Positions 17,275-25,066 of a stretch of 64,000 nt of DNA are shown piece after piece (the first letter of the stretch is position 1; the number at the start of each line of letters is the position of its first letter). Source of the DNA: Burkholderiaceae bacterium (GTDB taxonomy: Bacteria; Pseudomonadota; Gammaproteobacteria; Burkholderiales; Burkholderiaceae_E); NCBI GenBank assembly GCA_016710525.1, contig JADJVQ010000001.1, forward strand, positions 1-64,000, in the 5' to 3' direction. Under the pieces are notes generated by a model. It was not told the origin of the DNA, made no database searches, and saw nothing but the letters and a program-made list of their open reading frames with translations. Both the position numbers and the translations under genes were made by a program.

Positions 17275-17311
17275 CCTGCGCGGCCGGGCCGTGGTGCATC
17301 GGGCGAGCGGG

Positions 17312-18367
17312 TCATGACGGTTTTGATGTGGTACTCAGCCGGATGTGCCACACCGCCATGAACATCGCGGCGATGGCCGGCCCCAGCACGAAGCCGTTGA
17401 TGCCGAACACCGACATGCCGCCCAGCGTGCTGACCAGCACCACGTAGTCGGGCATCCGGGTGTCGCGCCCCACGAGGATCGGGCGCAGCACGTTGTCGAC
17501 CAGGCCGATCACCAGCACGCCCCAGGCCACCAGCGCCACGCATTGCCAGATCGAGCCGGCGACCAGGAAGTAGATCGCCACCGGCACCCAGACCAATCCC
17601 GCGCCCACGGCCGGCAGCATCGACAGCAGGGCCATGACGACCGCCCACAGCAGCGCGCCGCTGACACCGAGAAACCAGAAAGCCAATCCGCCGAGTGCCC
17701 CCTGGATCGCGGCGACCAGCAGATTGCCTTTGACGGTGGCGCGAATCACCGTGGTGAACTTGAGCACCAGTTCCTGGCGGTGCGACGGTGCCAGCGGGAC
17801 CGCACGGCGCAGGGTGTGCGCCAGGTCCTCGCCGTCGCGGATCAGGAAGTAGGCGAGGTAGGTGGTGATGAACAGGCTCGCGATGAACTCGACGGTGTTC
17901 TGGCCGATGCTCAGGGCCTGGGTGGCCATGAACTGGCCGGCGCGCGACAGCGCCGTGGTCAGCGTGCGCCGCAAGGCATCGAAGTCGACCAGGCCCAGCC
18001 GGGTCAGCTGCTGGGTCACCCAGTCAGGCAGGGCCATGAAGACGCTCTGGAAGAATTGTTCGGGGTCGATCTGCCCGGATTCCAGCTGCGCATAGAACAG
18101 GGCGGTCTCGCGGGCCAGCGCCGCCAGCATCGCCAGGAAAGGCAGGATCACGATCACCAGCACCAGGGCGAGCGTGAGCAGGGCGCACAGATTGCGGCGG
18201 CCGGGCCAGCGGGTCAGCAGGCGCTGATGAACCGGCGCAAACAGAAGCGCGATGATGGTCGCCCACATCAGCGAGCCCCAGAACGGGAGCAGGATCCATC
18301 CCAGTGCCAGGGTGACGACCGCCAGCAGCCCCAGCAGCACCTTGCTTTCGAGGAATGGGCTGGGCAC
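17312..18367 (-). CDS. AI-2E family transporter (TqsA/YdiK-like permease)
   Basis: Inner-membrane protein of about 351 aa in the UPF0118/AI-2E family. Members range from AI-2 exporter (TqsA) to Na+/H+ antiporter, so the substrate is open. Eight or so hydrophobic segments are seen, grouped as two near the N-terminus (VLLGLLAVVTLALGW) and the rest after a soluble middle. The C-terminal half carries the family blocks GNLLVAAIQGALGGLAFWFL, LLSMLPAVGAGLVWVP and LGGMSVFGINGFVLGPAIAA. The start is taken as the GTG at 18367, two bases after the stop of the HAD gene, because upstream codons are not membrane-like; the two genes form an operon. Confidence 0.88.
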   Translation of the reverse strand: MPSPFLESKVLLGLLAVVTLALGWILLPFWGSLMWATIIALLFAPVHQRLLTRWPGRRNLCALLTLALVLVIVILPFLAMLAALARETALFYAQLESGQIDPEQFFQSVFMALPDWVTQQLTRLGLVDFDALRRTLTTALSRAGQFMATQALSIGQNTVEFIASLFITTYLAYFLIRDGEDLAHTLRRAVPLAPSHRQELVLKFTTVIRATVKGNLLVAAIQGALGGLAFWFLGVSGALLWAVVMALLSMLPAVGAGLVWVPVAIYFLVAGSIWQCVALVAWGVLVIGLVDNVLRPILVGRDTRMPDYVVLVSTLGGMSVFGINGFVLGPAIAAMFMAVWHIRLSTTSKPS

Positions 18368-18369
18368 AG

Positions 18370-19071
18370 CTAGGGCGCGAGCCTGGCCGGTTCGAGGGCG
18401 ATCAGTTCGTCCAGGCTCTCGATGGTGATGTCGGCGGGCGTATGCGTATTGATGTTCGCGGGGTCGGCCGCGTGGCTGCCCTGGCGCAGGAACACCGTGG
18501 TCAGCTGATCCTTCCAGTTCGCCTTCATGGCCGCCAGTATACGGAGCTCGTCGTCCACCATCACATAGTGGCGGGCCGGATAGCGGCGTTTCACCGAATC
18601 GAGCATGCGCTCCTTGTGGACGTGGATCAGCACCCGACCATCGACTGCATCCCACAGGCCCGAGCGCTGCACTTTGCGCGGCTGCAGCGCCACGTCGCCG
18701 TCGCTCAGGATCACGGTCTGGCCGGTTCGGTCGAGGTGGCGGATGGCCTCCAGCGAGCGCGGATACAGCCGCTCGGCATAGGGGTAGTCGATCAGGAATG
18801 CCGATGTCGACAGCAGGCGCTGCGCATCCATGCCCGAGCGTTCGATGTGGTTGCGGTAGCGCTGCAGCGCGCCCAGATAATCGACGAATCCGAGTTCGGC
18901 GCGCAGGGTCTCCAAGGCCGACCAGAAGCGCTCGGCACTGGCGATGCTGAATTCAGCCTCGAGATGCTGGCGCAGGTCGGCGACCATGCGATCCCCATCG
19001 AGCAGGGTGTTGTCGATATCGAGCAGGTAAACAACGCCGGCGCCCGGGCTCGGCACCGCGGGCTGCGTCAT
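18370..19071 (-). CDS. HAD family hydrolase
   Basis: 233-aa phosphatase-like protein of the haloacid dehalogenase superfamily. Motif I is LLDIDNTLLDGD with nucleophile Asp18 and acid Asp20; motif II is the Ser/Thr of VILSDGD; motif III the Lys region HVHKERMLDSVKRRYPA; motif IV YVMVDDELR. A helical cap (about residues 30-100) sits between motifs I and II. Family members dephosphorylate small metabolites; the substrate is not evident. It is the first gene of a pair with the AI-2E-type permease. Confidence 0.88.
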   Translation of the reverse strand: MTQPAVPSPGAGVVYLLDIDNTLLDGDRMVADLRQHLEAEFSIASAERFWSALETLRAELGFVDYLGALQRYRNHIERSGMDAQRLLSTSAFLIDYPYAERLYPRSLEAIRHLDRTGQTVILSDGDVALQPRKVQRSGLWDAVDGRVLIHVHKERMLDSVKRRYPARHYVMVDDELRILAAMKANWKDQLTTVFLRQGSHAADPANINTHTPADITIESLDELIALEPARLAP

Positions 19072-19283
19072 CGCAGGCCCCGGTGGGTTACGGGGCGCAC
19101 GGCCGGGCGCGGCCGGGCTGAGCTGAGCGATGCTGAGCGTGGAATCGACAGAGAGAGGCCTCGTGGGAAAGAGCGGCCGGCAGGACGGCGGTTCGCGACA
19201 GCCTCGAGCCTGCCCTCGAAGCCCTGCCGCCGTCTGTGCGCTGGCGAACGCTCGGCAGTGACCTGCCCTCGGGTCCGGAAGGC

Positions 19284-19484
19284 CTATGCGTACGTATTCA
19301 GGCGGGTGCCCAGAGTGCCCGACGAGGCCAGCGCGGGCCGGGGCAGGGACTCGATCAGCTGAGCGGCGCTGGAGGCCTGGAGATCGAGCGCCTTGCGCAG
19401 CATCAGGACCGAGGCGGTGCCCGACACGGTGCCGGGCGTGGCCGCACTGGCATTGCCGACTGTTGAAGCGCTGAGCGAGTCCAT
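19284..19484 (-). CDS. Small YjfB-type putative motility protein
   Basis: 66-aa protein whose second half, VLMLRKALDLQASSAAQLIE followed by SLPRP and a C-terminal LGTRLNTYA, matches the pattern of the YjfB putative motility family (LKKALDxQxxxAxxLLxxLPxP...LGxxxDxxA). The N-terminus is Ser/Ala/Thr-rich. It stands alone, but a near-consensus sigma-28 (FliA) promoter lies 34-60 bases upstream on the same strand, which strongly supports a place in the flagellar/chemotaxis regulon. The molecular function of the family is unknown. Confidence 0.78.
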   Translation of the reverse strand: MDSLSASTVGNASAATPGTVSGTASVLMLRKALDLQASSAAQLIESLPRPALASSGTLGTRLNTYA

Positions 19485-19517
19485 GGTGCCGATCCGGAAA
19501 TCCGATTCAATGGATGC

Positions 19518-19544
19518 TTATCGGCAGATCGGCGCCTGTCTTGA
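19518..19544 (-). promoter_or_regulatory. Sigma-28 (FliA) promoter of the motility gene
   Basis: On the minus strand the sequence reads TCAAGACA, 11 bases, then GCCGATAA. This has an exact -10 element of the flagellar sigma factor (GCCGATAA), a -35 close to T(A/C)AAGTTT, and the canonical spacer of 11. The predicted start lies some 25-30 bases before the 66-aa gene's ATG at 19484. Confidence 0.8.
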
Positions 19545-19579
19545 GCGGCCGGAGAGCGGGCACGCCGGCCGGTACAACC

Positions 19580-20557
19580 TTATTTGTCGCCCCAGGGCAG
19601 TTCGGTCCACAGCTTGCGGAAACCCGTTTCCGCCTCGCGCAGCACGGTCGTGTACTGAGCCGGCGCCAGGTAGCGCAGCGAGGCGAAAAAGCCCAGCGAG
19701 ATCTTGATGAACTCGGGGTCGGCGGTGGCCTTGGCGACCGCGCTGACCAGGCGCTCGCGCACATCGGCGGGCAGTCCTTTGGGGGCGGCGATGCCACGCA
19801 GCGACGACAGCTCGATGTTGTAGCCCTGCTCCTTGAACGTGGGGATATCCGGCGCCAGGTCGGTGCGGGTCAGGCTCATCGGGCCGAAATTGCGGAACGG
19901 CGCGCCACCTTTGGTGGCCTGCAGGGCCTCGCCGATATTCACCGCGGCCACGTCGATCTGCTTGCCCAGCGTGGCCGAGCGCACGTCGGCGGCGCCCTTG
20001 AAGGGCACGTGGTTCATCTTGACGCCGGCGATCTTCTCGAACATCAGCATCGCGAGATGGTCATCGGAGCCGACCCCCGTGGTGCCCACGGTGACCTGGC
20101 CGGGCTTGCTGCGCGCGTAGGCCGCCAGCTGGTCCAGCGTGGTGATGGGGCTGCTGGACAGCACCGAGAAATTGCTCGGATCGTCGACCACGTTGCCGAT
20201 CAGATCGAAGCTCTCCCAGGTGAAGCTGGATTTGCGCTCGATGGGGATGGTCAGCAGATTGGGCGTATTGACGAAGCCGATCGTGTAGCCGTCGGGCGGT
20301 GCGGAGGCGATGGCGGTGAAGCCGATCGCGCCACCGGCGCCCGTGCGGTTCTCGATGACGATACGGGCCCCACCGCCCAGGTATTTTTCGATGAAGGGCG
20401 CGATGGCGCGGGCCGTGACATCGGTCGCGCCGCCAGCCGAGTAGGCGACGATCATCTTGATCGGCCGATCCGGGTAGGCGGCACTGGCAGAGCCGTGCAC
20501 CAGCCCCAGGCAGGCCAGGGCAAGCGGTGCGGTTGTTTTCAGGAATCGCTTGAACAT
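19580..20557 (-). CDS. Bug/TctC family periplasmic binding protein
   Basis: Second orphan Bug receptor of the window (325 aa). Signal peptide MFKRFLKTTAPLALACLGLV... cleaved near SASA|AYP. Family blocks: YPDRPIKMIVAYSAGGATDV, GARIVIENRTGAGGAIGFTA, HVPFKGAADVRSA and the C-terminal KLWTELPWGD. It lies downstream of the D-2-hydroxyacid dehydrogenase and RraA-like genes on the same strand (65-base gap), so a hydroxy- or oxo-dicarboxylate taken up by it may be the substrate of those enzymes; this is inferred from position. Confidence 0.91.
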   Translation of the reverse strand: MFKRFLKTTAPLALACLGLVHGSASAAYPDRPIKMIVAYSAGGATDVTARAIAPFIEKYLGGGARIVIENRTGAGGAIGFTAIASAPPDGYTIGFVNTPNLLTIPIERKSSFTWESFDLIGNVVDDPSNFSVLSSSPITTLDQLAAYARSKPGQVTVGTTGVGSDDHLAMLMFEKIAGVKMNHVPFKGAADVRSATLGKQIDVAAVNIGEALQATKGGAPFRNFGPMSLTRTDLAPDIPTFKEQGYNIELSSLRGIAAPKGLPADVRERLVSAVAKATADPEFIKISLGFFASLRYLAPAQYTTVLREAETGFRKLWTELPWGDK

Positions 20558-20622
20558 CGGGAAACTCCGTGCAGGTGAGATGGCCGGCTGAGCCGGCTCT
20601 TGGGGTTGGGGATTTTGGCCGT

Positions 20623-21672
20623 TCAGCCGACGACGGGTCGCCCGAGGATCTGCGCGAAGCGCGTGGCGTAGACGGGCCAGACTTCCGGATTGACCAGGCG
20701 GGGCGGGCGCGCGCCGCCCAGCAGCGTGACGATCTGCTCGGCCGAAATGCTTGCCATGTTGCGTCGTGCTTCGGTGGTGACGCCGGCGGTGTGATAGGTG
20801 GCCACCACAGTGGGAAACCGCAGCAGCGGATGGTCCAGCGGCGGCGGTTCCTGGTCCCAGACATCGAGGCCGGCCCCCGCGACCTGGCCTGAGGCCAGTG
20901 CCTGGGCCAGCGCGTGTTCGTCGTGGATGCCGCCCCGCGCCGTGCTGACGAAGATGGCGCCCCGCTTCATGCGCGCATAGGCGCCGGCATCGATCATCTT
21001 CAGGGTGCTGGGGTCGCGCGGGCAGTGCAGCGACACGATGTCGCTCTGCGCCAGCAGTTCGTCCAGGCTCACGGCGCGAGCGCCGCGCCGGGCGATCTCA
21101 TCGGGCGCCACGAACGGGTCGGTGGCCAGCACCGTCATGCCGAAGGCCGCGCCCAGTGCGGCGACCCGCCGACCGGTGTTGCCGATGCCGACCACACCCA
21201 GGGTCTTGCCGGCCAGTTCGCGCCCGGTCAGGTCTTCGCGCGAAAAACCGCGCTCGTGGCGCAATCGCCGGTCGCTCTCGGTGATGCGATGAGCCACCGA
21301 CAGAATCAGCCCGAGCGCATGCTCGGCCACCGAGACCGCGTTGCCGCCCGACTGATTCACGACAGCCACGCCAGCCCGTGTGCAGGAGGGCACGTCGATC
21401 GGGTCGTAGCCCGCGCCGTAGGACGACACGCACAGCAGCTGCGGGCAGTGCGACAGCAGTTCGTCGCTCACGTGGCAAAAGGCGGGGAGTTCGTCCTTGG
21501 CCGCCGACACATGGAACACATGGGCGTCGCCCAGTGCGGCGTAGGCGGCCGCCGCCGTCGATGGCACTGGCAGCACCCGCAGGTCGATGTCGGCTTCGCG
21601 GCCAAGGCGCTCGTCGAAGGCGCCATCGACCCAGGACGTGAAGCGGGTGACCCGCTTGGGGCGCGGGCTCAT
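20623..21672 (-). CDS. D-isomer-specific 2-hydroxyacid dehydrogenase
   Basis: 349-aa NAD(P)-dependent dehydrogenase reducing a 2-oxo acid to the D-hydroxy acid (or the reverse). The Rossmann motif is GVVGIGNTGRRVAALG. The catalytic triad is visible as Arg in STARGGIHDEHAL, Glu in LDVWDQEPPP, and His in VVATYHTAGVTTEARRNM. The substrate-binding N-terminal lobe contains SSYGAGYDPIDV. The ATG at 21672 overlaps the stop of the RraA-like gene (ATGA), so the two are translationally coupled. Phosphoglycerate, hydroxypyruvate or a hydroxy-dicarboxylate are possible substrates. Confidence 0.92.
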   Translation of the reverse strand: MSPRPKRVTRFTSWVDGAFDERLGREADIDLRVLPVPSTAAAAYAALGDAHVFHVSAAKDELPAFCHVSDELLSHCPQLLCVSSYGAGYDPIDVPSCTRAGVAVVNQSGGNAVSVAEHALGLILSVAHRITESDRRLRHERGFSREDLTGRELAGKTLGVVGIGNTGRRVAALGAAFGMTVLATDPFVAPDEIARRGARAVSLDELLAQSDIVSLHCPRDPSTLKMIDAGAYARMKRGAIFVSTARGGIHDEHALAQALASGQVAGAGLDVWDQEPPPLDHPLLRFPTVVATYHTAGVTTEARRNMASISAEQIVTLLGGARPPRLVNPEVWPVYATRFAQILGRPVVG

Positions 21673-22343
21673 TGGGGCAGCACTCCCTTGGCGCGCAGGA
21701 TCTGGTCGATCCAGGCGTCGTTGTGAGTGCCATTGGCGATCGCGGCCAGGGTGGCGGTCTCGTCGGCGAGCTTCTTGCGCGAGGCAGCGGCCAGGGCGTC
21801 GGCGTGCGCGGGCGAAATGAACAGCACGCCATCGTCGTCGCCGACCACGATGTCGCCCGGATTCACCACGTCGCCGTCGATGCTGACCTGGACGTTGATT
21901 TCGCCGGGTCCGTCCTTGAACGGGCCGCGGTGGGTCACGCCGCGCGCGTAGCAGGGGAAGTTGTCCTCGCGAAACGTCGCGCTGTCGCGGATCGCGCCGT
22001 CGATCACGGCGCCGGCCAGCCCGCGCGACTTGGCCACGTTCTTCATGATGTCGCCGATCAGCGCACGATCGACGGTGCCGCCGCCATCGACCACCAGCAC
22101 GTCGCCCGGGCGTGCAATCTGCAGCGCCTTGTGGATCATCAGGTTGTCGCCGCTGCGCACCCGCACGGTCAGCGCGGTGCCGAGCATCGTCGTGCCGGGC
22201 CGATGGTAGGGCCGCAGGTGCAGGCTGCCCGACAGCCGGCTCATGTTGTCGCTGATGATCGAGGCAGGCAGCCCCTCGAACAGGCTGACCAGGCTGGGAC
22301 TGGTGTGGATGCGGGGAAGTATCCGGAATCCGAGGGTGGTCAC
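21669..22343 (-). CDS. RraA family protein (HMG/CHA aldolase-like)
   Basis: 224-aa protein of the RraA-like fold. Family members act either as 4-hydroxy-4-methyl-2-oxoglutarate/4-carboxy-4-hydroxy-2-oxoadipate aldolases or as RNase E inhibitors. The key blocks are DNMSRLSG, RVRSGDNLMIHKAL, GDVLVVDGGGTVDRALIGD, and GAVIDGAIRD with the Arg-Asp pair used for metal and substrate binding in the aldolases. Being linked to a 2-hydroxyacid dehydrogenase and a Bug receptor, an aldolase or decarboxylase role on an oxo acid is more likely than RNA metabolism. Confidence 0.85.
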   Translation of the reverse strand: MTTLGFRILPRIHTSPSLVSLFEGLPASIISDNMSRLSGSLHLRPYHRPGTTMLGTALTVRVRSGDNLMIHKALQIARPGDVLVVDGGGTVDRALIGDIMKNVAKSRGLAGAVIDGAIRDSATFREDNFPCYARGVTHRGPFKDGPGEINVQVSIDGDVVNPGDIVVGDDDGVLFISPAHADALAAASRKKLADETATLAAIANGTHNDAWIDQILRAKGVLPQ

Positions 22344-22532
22344 GCTGGGCGACTCCGATCTGAAAGGGGGACGTTATGATGCGCCGAAATGCGCGCCGTC
22401 CGACCCCCGGTGTGCGCTGCGGCGGGCTTTCCGGAACCGGCCGGAGGGTCCCCTCACCCGCGGCCGCGGGTCTGCCCGGGGGGCGGGCGCTGCGCTGGCC
22501 GGTGCTGCGGTGTCCGGGCACTGTCCGGGCGC

Positions 22533-22590
22533 GCTGTCCGGGCGCTGCGCTGTCCGGGCGCTGCGCTGTCCGGGCGCTGCGCTGTCCGGC
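22533..22590. repeat. 16-bp tandem repeat, 3.6 copies
   Basis: The unit GCTGTCCGGGCGCTGC occurs at 22533, 22549 and 22565, and in part at 22581. Degenerate copies (CTGTCCGGGC) lie just before it. It sits in the 271-base gap upstream of the RraA-like gene and beyond the 3' end of the intradiol dioxygenase gene. No gene was recognised in the gap. Confidence 0.85.
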
Positions 22591-22614
22591 ACTGCGGCGT
22601 CCGGCCCTGCCCCG

Positions 22615-23232
22615 CTAACAGGCGCGCCCGGTCACCACGTCCAGCGTTGCCTGGCGGGCCGCGTTGCCCGCCTCGGGCTGCGCATCGATCAGCACCCGTT
22701 CGATGGCCTTGCCCAGCCGGCGCACGATGAAATCGCCGGCCAGGTCGGTGTCGCCCTTCAGGTAGAACTGGGTGGTCAGCGTGGCACCGCCTGCCGGCGT
22801 GACCTTGGCATGGATGTGGCGCGGGCGACCGGTGTACGGCCCGGGCAGGATGGTGCGGAACCGGTAGGCGCCCTGCGCATCGGTGCGCAGTTCGCCGTAG
22901 AACTGGAAGTTGGGATCCCGCTGGCCGGTGCGCCCGTCGCCCGGATGCAGATAGATGCCCTGGTGATCGGTCTGCCAGATTTCGAAGCGCGCGCCTGCCA
23001 GCGGCGTGCCCTGGCAGTCGCGCACGATGCCGCGCAGCGTCAGCACCTCGCCCTGGGCCGGTGGGCCGCCGGCCACGCGGGTCAGGTCGGCGTCGGTGTC
23101 GGCCGGCCTGACCAGCGGGTAGTAGGGGCCCTCGGTCTGAGCGGGGGTGGGCATCGCCTGCGCGAGAGCCGTGCCGGCGCTCGAGAGGGCGAGCCAGGCG
23201 GCGAGGGCCAGTCGGATGGGATGAGGGCGCAT
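22615..23232 (-). CDS. Exported intradiol ring-cleavage dioxygenase
   Basis: 205-aa non-haem Fe(III) dioxygenase of the catechol 1,2-/protocatechuate 3,4-dioxygenase fold, which opens an aromatic ring between two hydroxyls. The four iron ligands can be placed: Tyr94 in IWQTDHQGIYLHPGDG, Tyr133 in LPGPYTGRPRHIHAKV, and His139 and His141 in the same block. TEGPYYPLVRP at the start of the domain is also typical. Unusually for ring-cleavage enzymes it has an N-terminal signal peptide (core LALAAWLALSS, cleavage near ALA|QA), so it should act in the periplasm. Substrate unknown. No subunit partner is adjacent. Confidence 0.88.
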   Translation of the reverse strand: MRPHPIRLALAAWLALSSAGTALAQAMPTPAQTEGPYYPLVRPADTDADLTRVAGGPPAQGEVLTLRGIVRDCQGTPLAGARFEIWQTDHQGIYLHPGDGRTGQRDPNFQFYGELRTDAQGAYRFRTILPGPYTGRPRHIHAKVTPAGGATLTTQFYLKGDTDLAGDFIVRRLGKAIERVLIDAQPEAGNAARQATLDVVTGRAC

Positions 23233-23337
23233 GGTGTCGATTCCTTTGCGCCAGTGTACGGCGGGCGGACCGGCAATTGACCTTCTCAGGGCGTCTCGCC
23301 AGACTGAAAACGTTTCCAACTCAGAGGGCTGCCAAGC

Positions 23338-24225
23338 ATGATGCCGAGCTTGCGGGTGGGGTTTGCCGGACTGGGCCTGATGGGCCGGCCGATGGCGCTG
23401 AATCTGCTGGCCGACGGGCACGCTGTGCGCTTCGTGATAAATCGCGACCGCAGTGCCGTGGCCGAACTGCTCGCCGCCGGCGGGCAGGAGCGCGCCACGC
23501 CGGCAGCGCTGGCCGCCGACTGCGAGGTGCTGATGCTGTGCCTGCCGGGCAGCGAGGTGATCGAACGGGTGCTGTTCGGCGAACAGGGCGCCGTGCACGG
23601 CGGGATGCGCGATCTGCTCGTCGTCGACTGCTCCACGTCCCCGCCGTTGGCGACCCAGGCCATCGCGGCGAGACTGGCGGCCAAGGGCATCCGTTTCGTC
23701 GATGCGCCGGTGGTGCGGGGTCCGCGCGAGGCCGCCAAGCGCCGGCTGGCGGCACTGGCCGGAGGCAGCGACGATGATCTGGTGCTGGCTCGCCGGGTGC
23801 TGGCCTCGTTCTGCGAAACGGTGGTGCACATCGGCGCGGTCGGCGCGGGCCAGCAGGCCAAGCTGATCAACAATTTTCTGGCGCTCGGGGGCCTGGCCCT
23901 GGTTGCCGAAGCGCATGCGGTCGCGCTGCGCCTTGGCCTGGACCCGGCACGCTTGTGCGAGGCGGTCACGCTGGGCGGGGGCAACAGCCGGGTGTTCCAG
24001 GCGATGATTCCGTGGATCACCGAACGCGACGAGCGGCGCGCCCAGGCCACCCTGGGCACGGCACTCAAGGATGTGTCGTACTACGCGCAACTGGCCGGCG
24101 AGGCGGGCGGCCCGGATCAGCTGGCGCGCCAGGTCCGCGAACAATTCTCGGGCGCCGTCGAAGGCGGCTTCGGCGAACGCTTTATTCCGCATCTGCTCGA
24201 TTTCGTCGCCGGGCGGCAGCCCTGA
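23338..24225 (+). CDS. 3-hydroxyisobutyrate dehydrogenase family oxidoreductase
   Basis: 295-aa beta-hydroxyacid dehydrogenase, NAD(P)-linked. The dinucleotide motif is GFAGLGLMGRPMALNLL (residues 8-24), substrate loop VDAPVVRGPREAAKRRLAAL (usually DAPVSGG...), and catalytic Lys175 in GAGQQAKLINNFLALG. Possible substrates include 3-hydroxyisobutyrate, tartronate semialdehyde and 2-(hydroxymethyl)glutarate. MMP... gives two adjacent ATGs; the first is used. It is followed 37 bases later by an SDR gene on the same strand and is divergent from the intradiol dioxygenase gene. Confidence 0.9.
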   Translation: MMPSLRVGFAGLGLMGRPMALNLLADGHAVRFVINRDRSAVAELLAAGGQERATPAALAADCEVLMLCLPGSEVIERVLFGEQGAVHGGMRDLLVVDCSTSPPLATQAIAARLAAKGIRFVDAPVVRGPREAAKRRLAALAGGSDDDLVLARRVLASFCETVVHIGAVGAGQQAKLINNFLALGGLALVAEAHAVALRLGLDPARLCEAVTLGGGNSRVFQAMIPWITERDERRAQATLGTALKDVSYYAQLAGEAGGPDQLARQVREQFSGAVEGGFGERFIPHLLDFVAGRQP

Positions 24226-24251
24226 GCCCGATCGAATCACAACGGCAAGGC

Positions 24252-24258
24252 AAGGAGG
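24252..24258 (+). promoter_or_regulatory. Ribosome-binding site that sets a TTG start
   Basis: AAGGAGG, a full anti-Shine-Dalgarno match, ends four bases before TTG at 24263. No ATG or GTG is available at the N-terminus of the downstream SDR domain, so this site decides the rare TTG start. Confidence 0.8.
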
Positions 24259-24262
24259 CATC

Positions 24263-25048
24263 TTGGGACAACGTCTGAAAGACAGGGTGGCGATCGTCAC
24301 CGGCGCTGGTTCGGTCGGCGAAGGCTGGGGCAACGGGAAGGCAGCGGCCGCGCTGTATGCGCGCGAAGGCGCGCAGGTGATGTGCGTGGACCGCGACCTG
24401 GCGGCCGCGCAGGAAACCGTGTCGCTGATCGAGGCCGAGGGCGGCGCCGCGTTCGCGCATCAGACCGATGTCGGCAAGCCGTCGGAGCTGAAGTCGATGG
24501 TCGAAGCCTGCATCGCGCGCCATGGCCGCATCGACATCCTGCACAACAACGTCGGCATCGAAGATGTGTCGCCGCTGGAAGACCTGACCGAGGCCAACTG
24601 GGATCGCGTCCACGACATCAACCTGAAGAGCGTGGTGTTCGCCTGCAAGTTCGTGATGCCGCACATGCGCGCGCAAAAGCGCGGCGCCATCGTCAACATC
24701 TCGTCGGTGGCCAGCATCCGGTGGGGGGGCGTGCCGTACTACTCGTACTACAGTTCGAAGGCGGCGCTCAATCAGCTGACCCGCGTGATCGCCCGAAAGT
24801 ACGCACGCGACGGCGTGCGGGCCAATGTGATCCTGCCCGGCCTGATCGACACGCCGCATGTGCGCACCCAGATACCGGGCGATGCGCAGCAGCAGGCCGC
24901 GGTCATCGCCGATCGCAACCGGCGCTGCCCGATGGGCTTCATGGGCAGCCCGTGGGACATCGCCAACGCGGCTTTGTTCCTGGTGTCCGACGAGGCGCGT
25001 TACATCACCGGCGCCGAGCTGGTGGTGGATGGCGGGGTGACTTTGTAG
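24263..25048 (+). CDS. SDR family oxidoreductase
   Basis: 261-aa classical short-chain dehydrogenase/reductase starting at TTG behind a perfect Shine-Dalgarno sequence. Seen: cofactor motif IVTGAGSVGEGWGNGKA (residues 11-27) with an insertion after TGAGSVG, Asp43 after the second strand (CVDRD, suggesting NAD rather than NADP), HNNVGIED, catalytic Ser in NISSVAS, and Tyr162/Lys166 in YYSYYSSKAALNQL. The C-terminus LVVDGGVTL is typical. The adjoining hydroxyacid-type dehydrogenase suggests the two act on a shared branched-acid or alcohol route; the substrate is not evident. Confidence 0.92.
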   Translation: MGQRLKDRVAIVTGAGSVGEGWGNGKAAAALYAREGAQVMCVDRDLAAAQETVSLIEAEGGAAFAHQTDVGKPSELKSMVEACIARHGRIDILHNNVGIEDVSPLEDLTEANWDRVHDINLKSVVFACKFVMPHMRAQKRGAIVNISSVASIRWGGVPYYSYYSSKAALNQLTRVIARKYARDGVRANVILPGLIDTPHVRTQIPGDAQQQAAVIADRNRRCPMGFMGSPWDIANAALFLVSDEARYITGAELVVDGGVTL

Positions 25049-25066
25049 CGCAATGGAGCGTTCATC

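Noticed and set aside
14876..17299. Long minus-strand frame (807 codons) over the threonine aldolase and hydroxyacid oxidase genes
   Set aside because: It runs antisense to two well-supported enzymes and has the Arg/His/Gly bias expected of shadow frames in GC-rich DNA.
19540..19580. Coding continuation between the motility gene and the Bug gene
   Set aside because: The region contains the sigma-28 promoter and no convincing reading frame in either strand.
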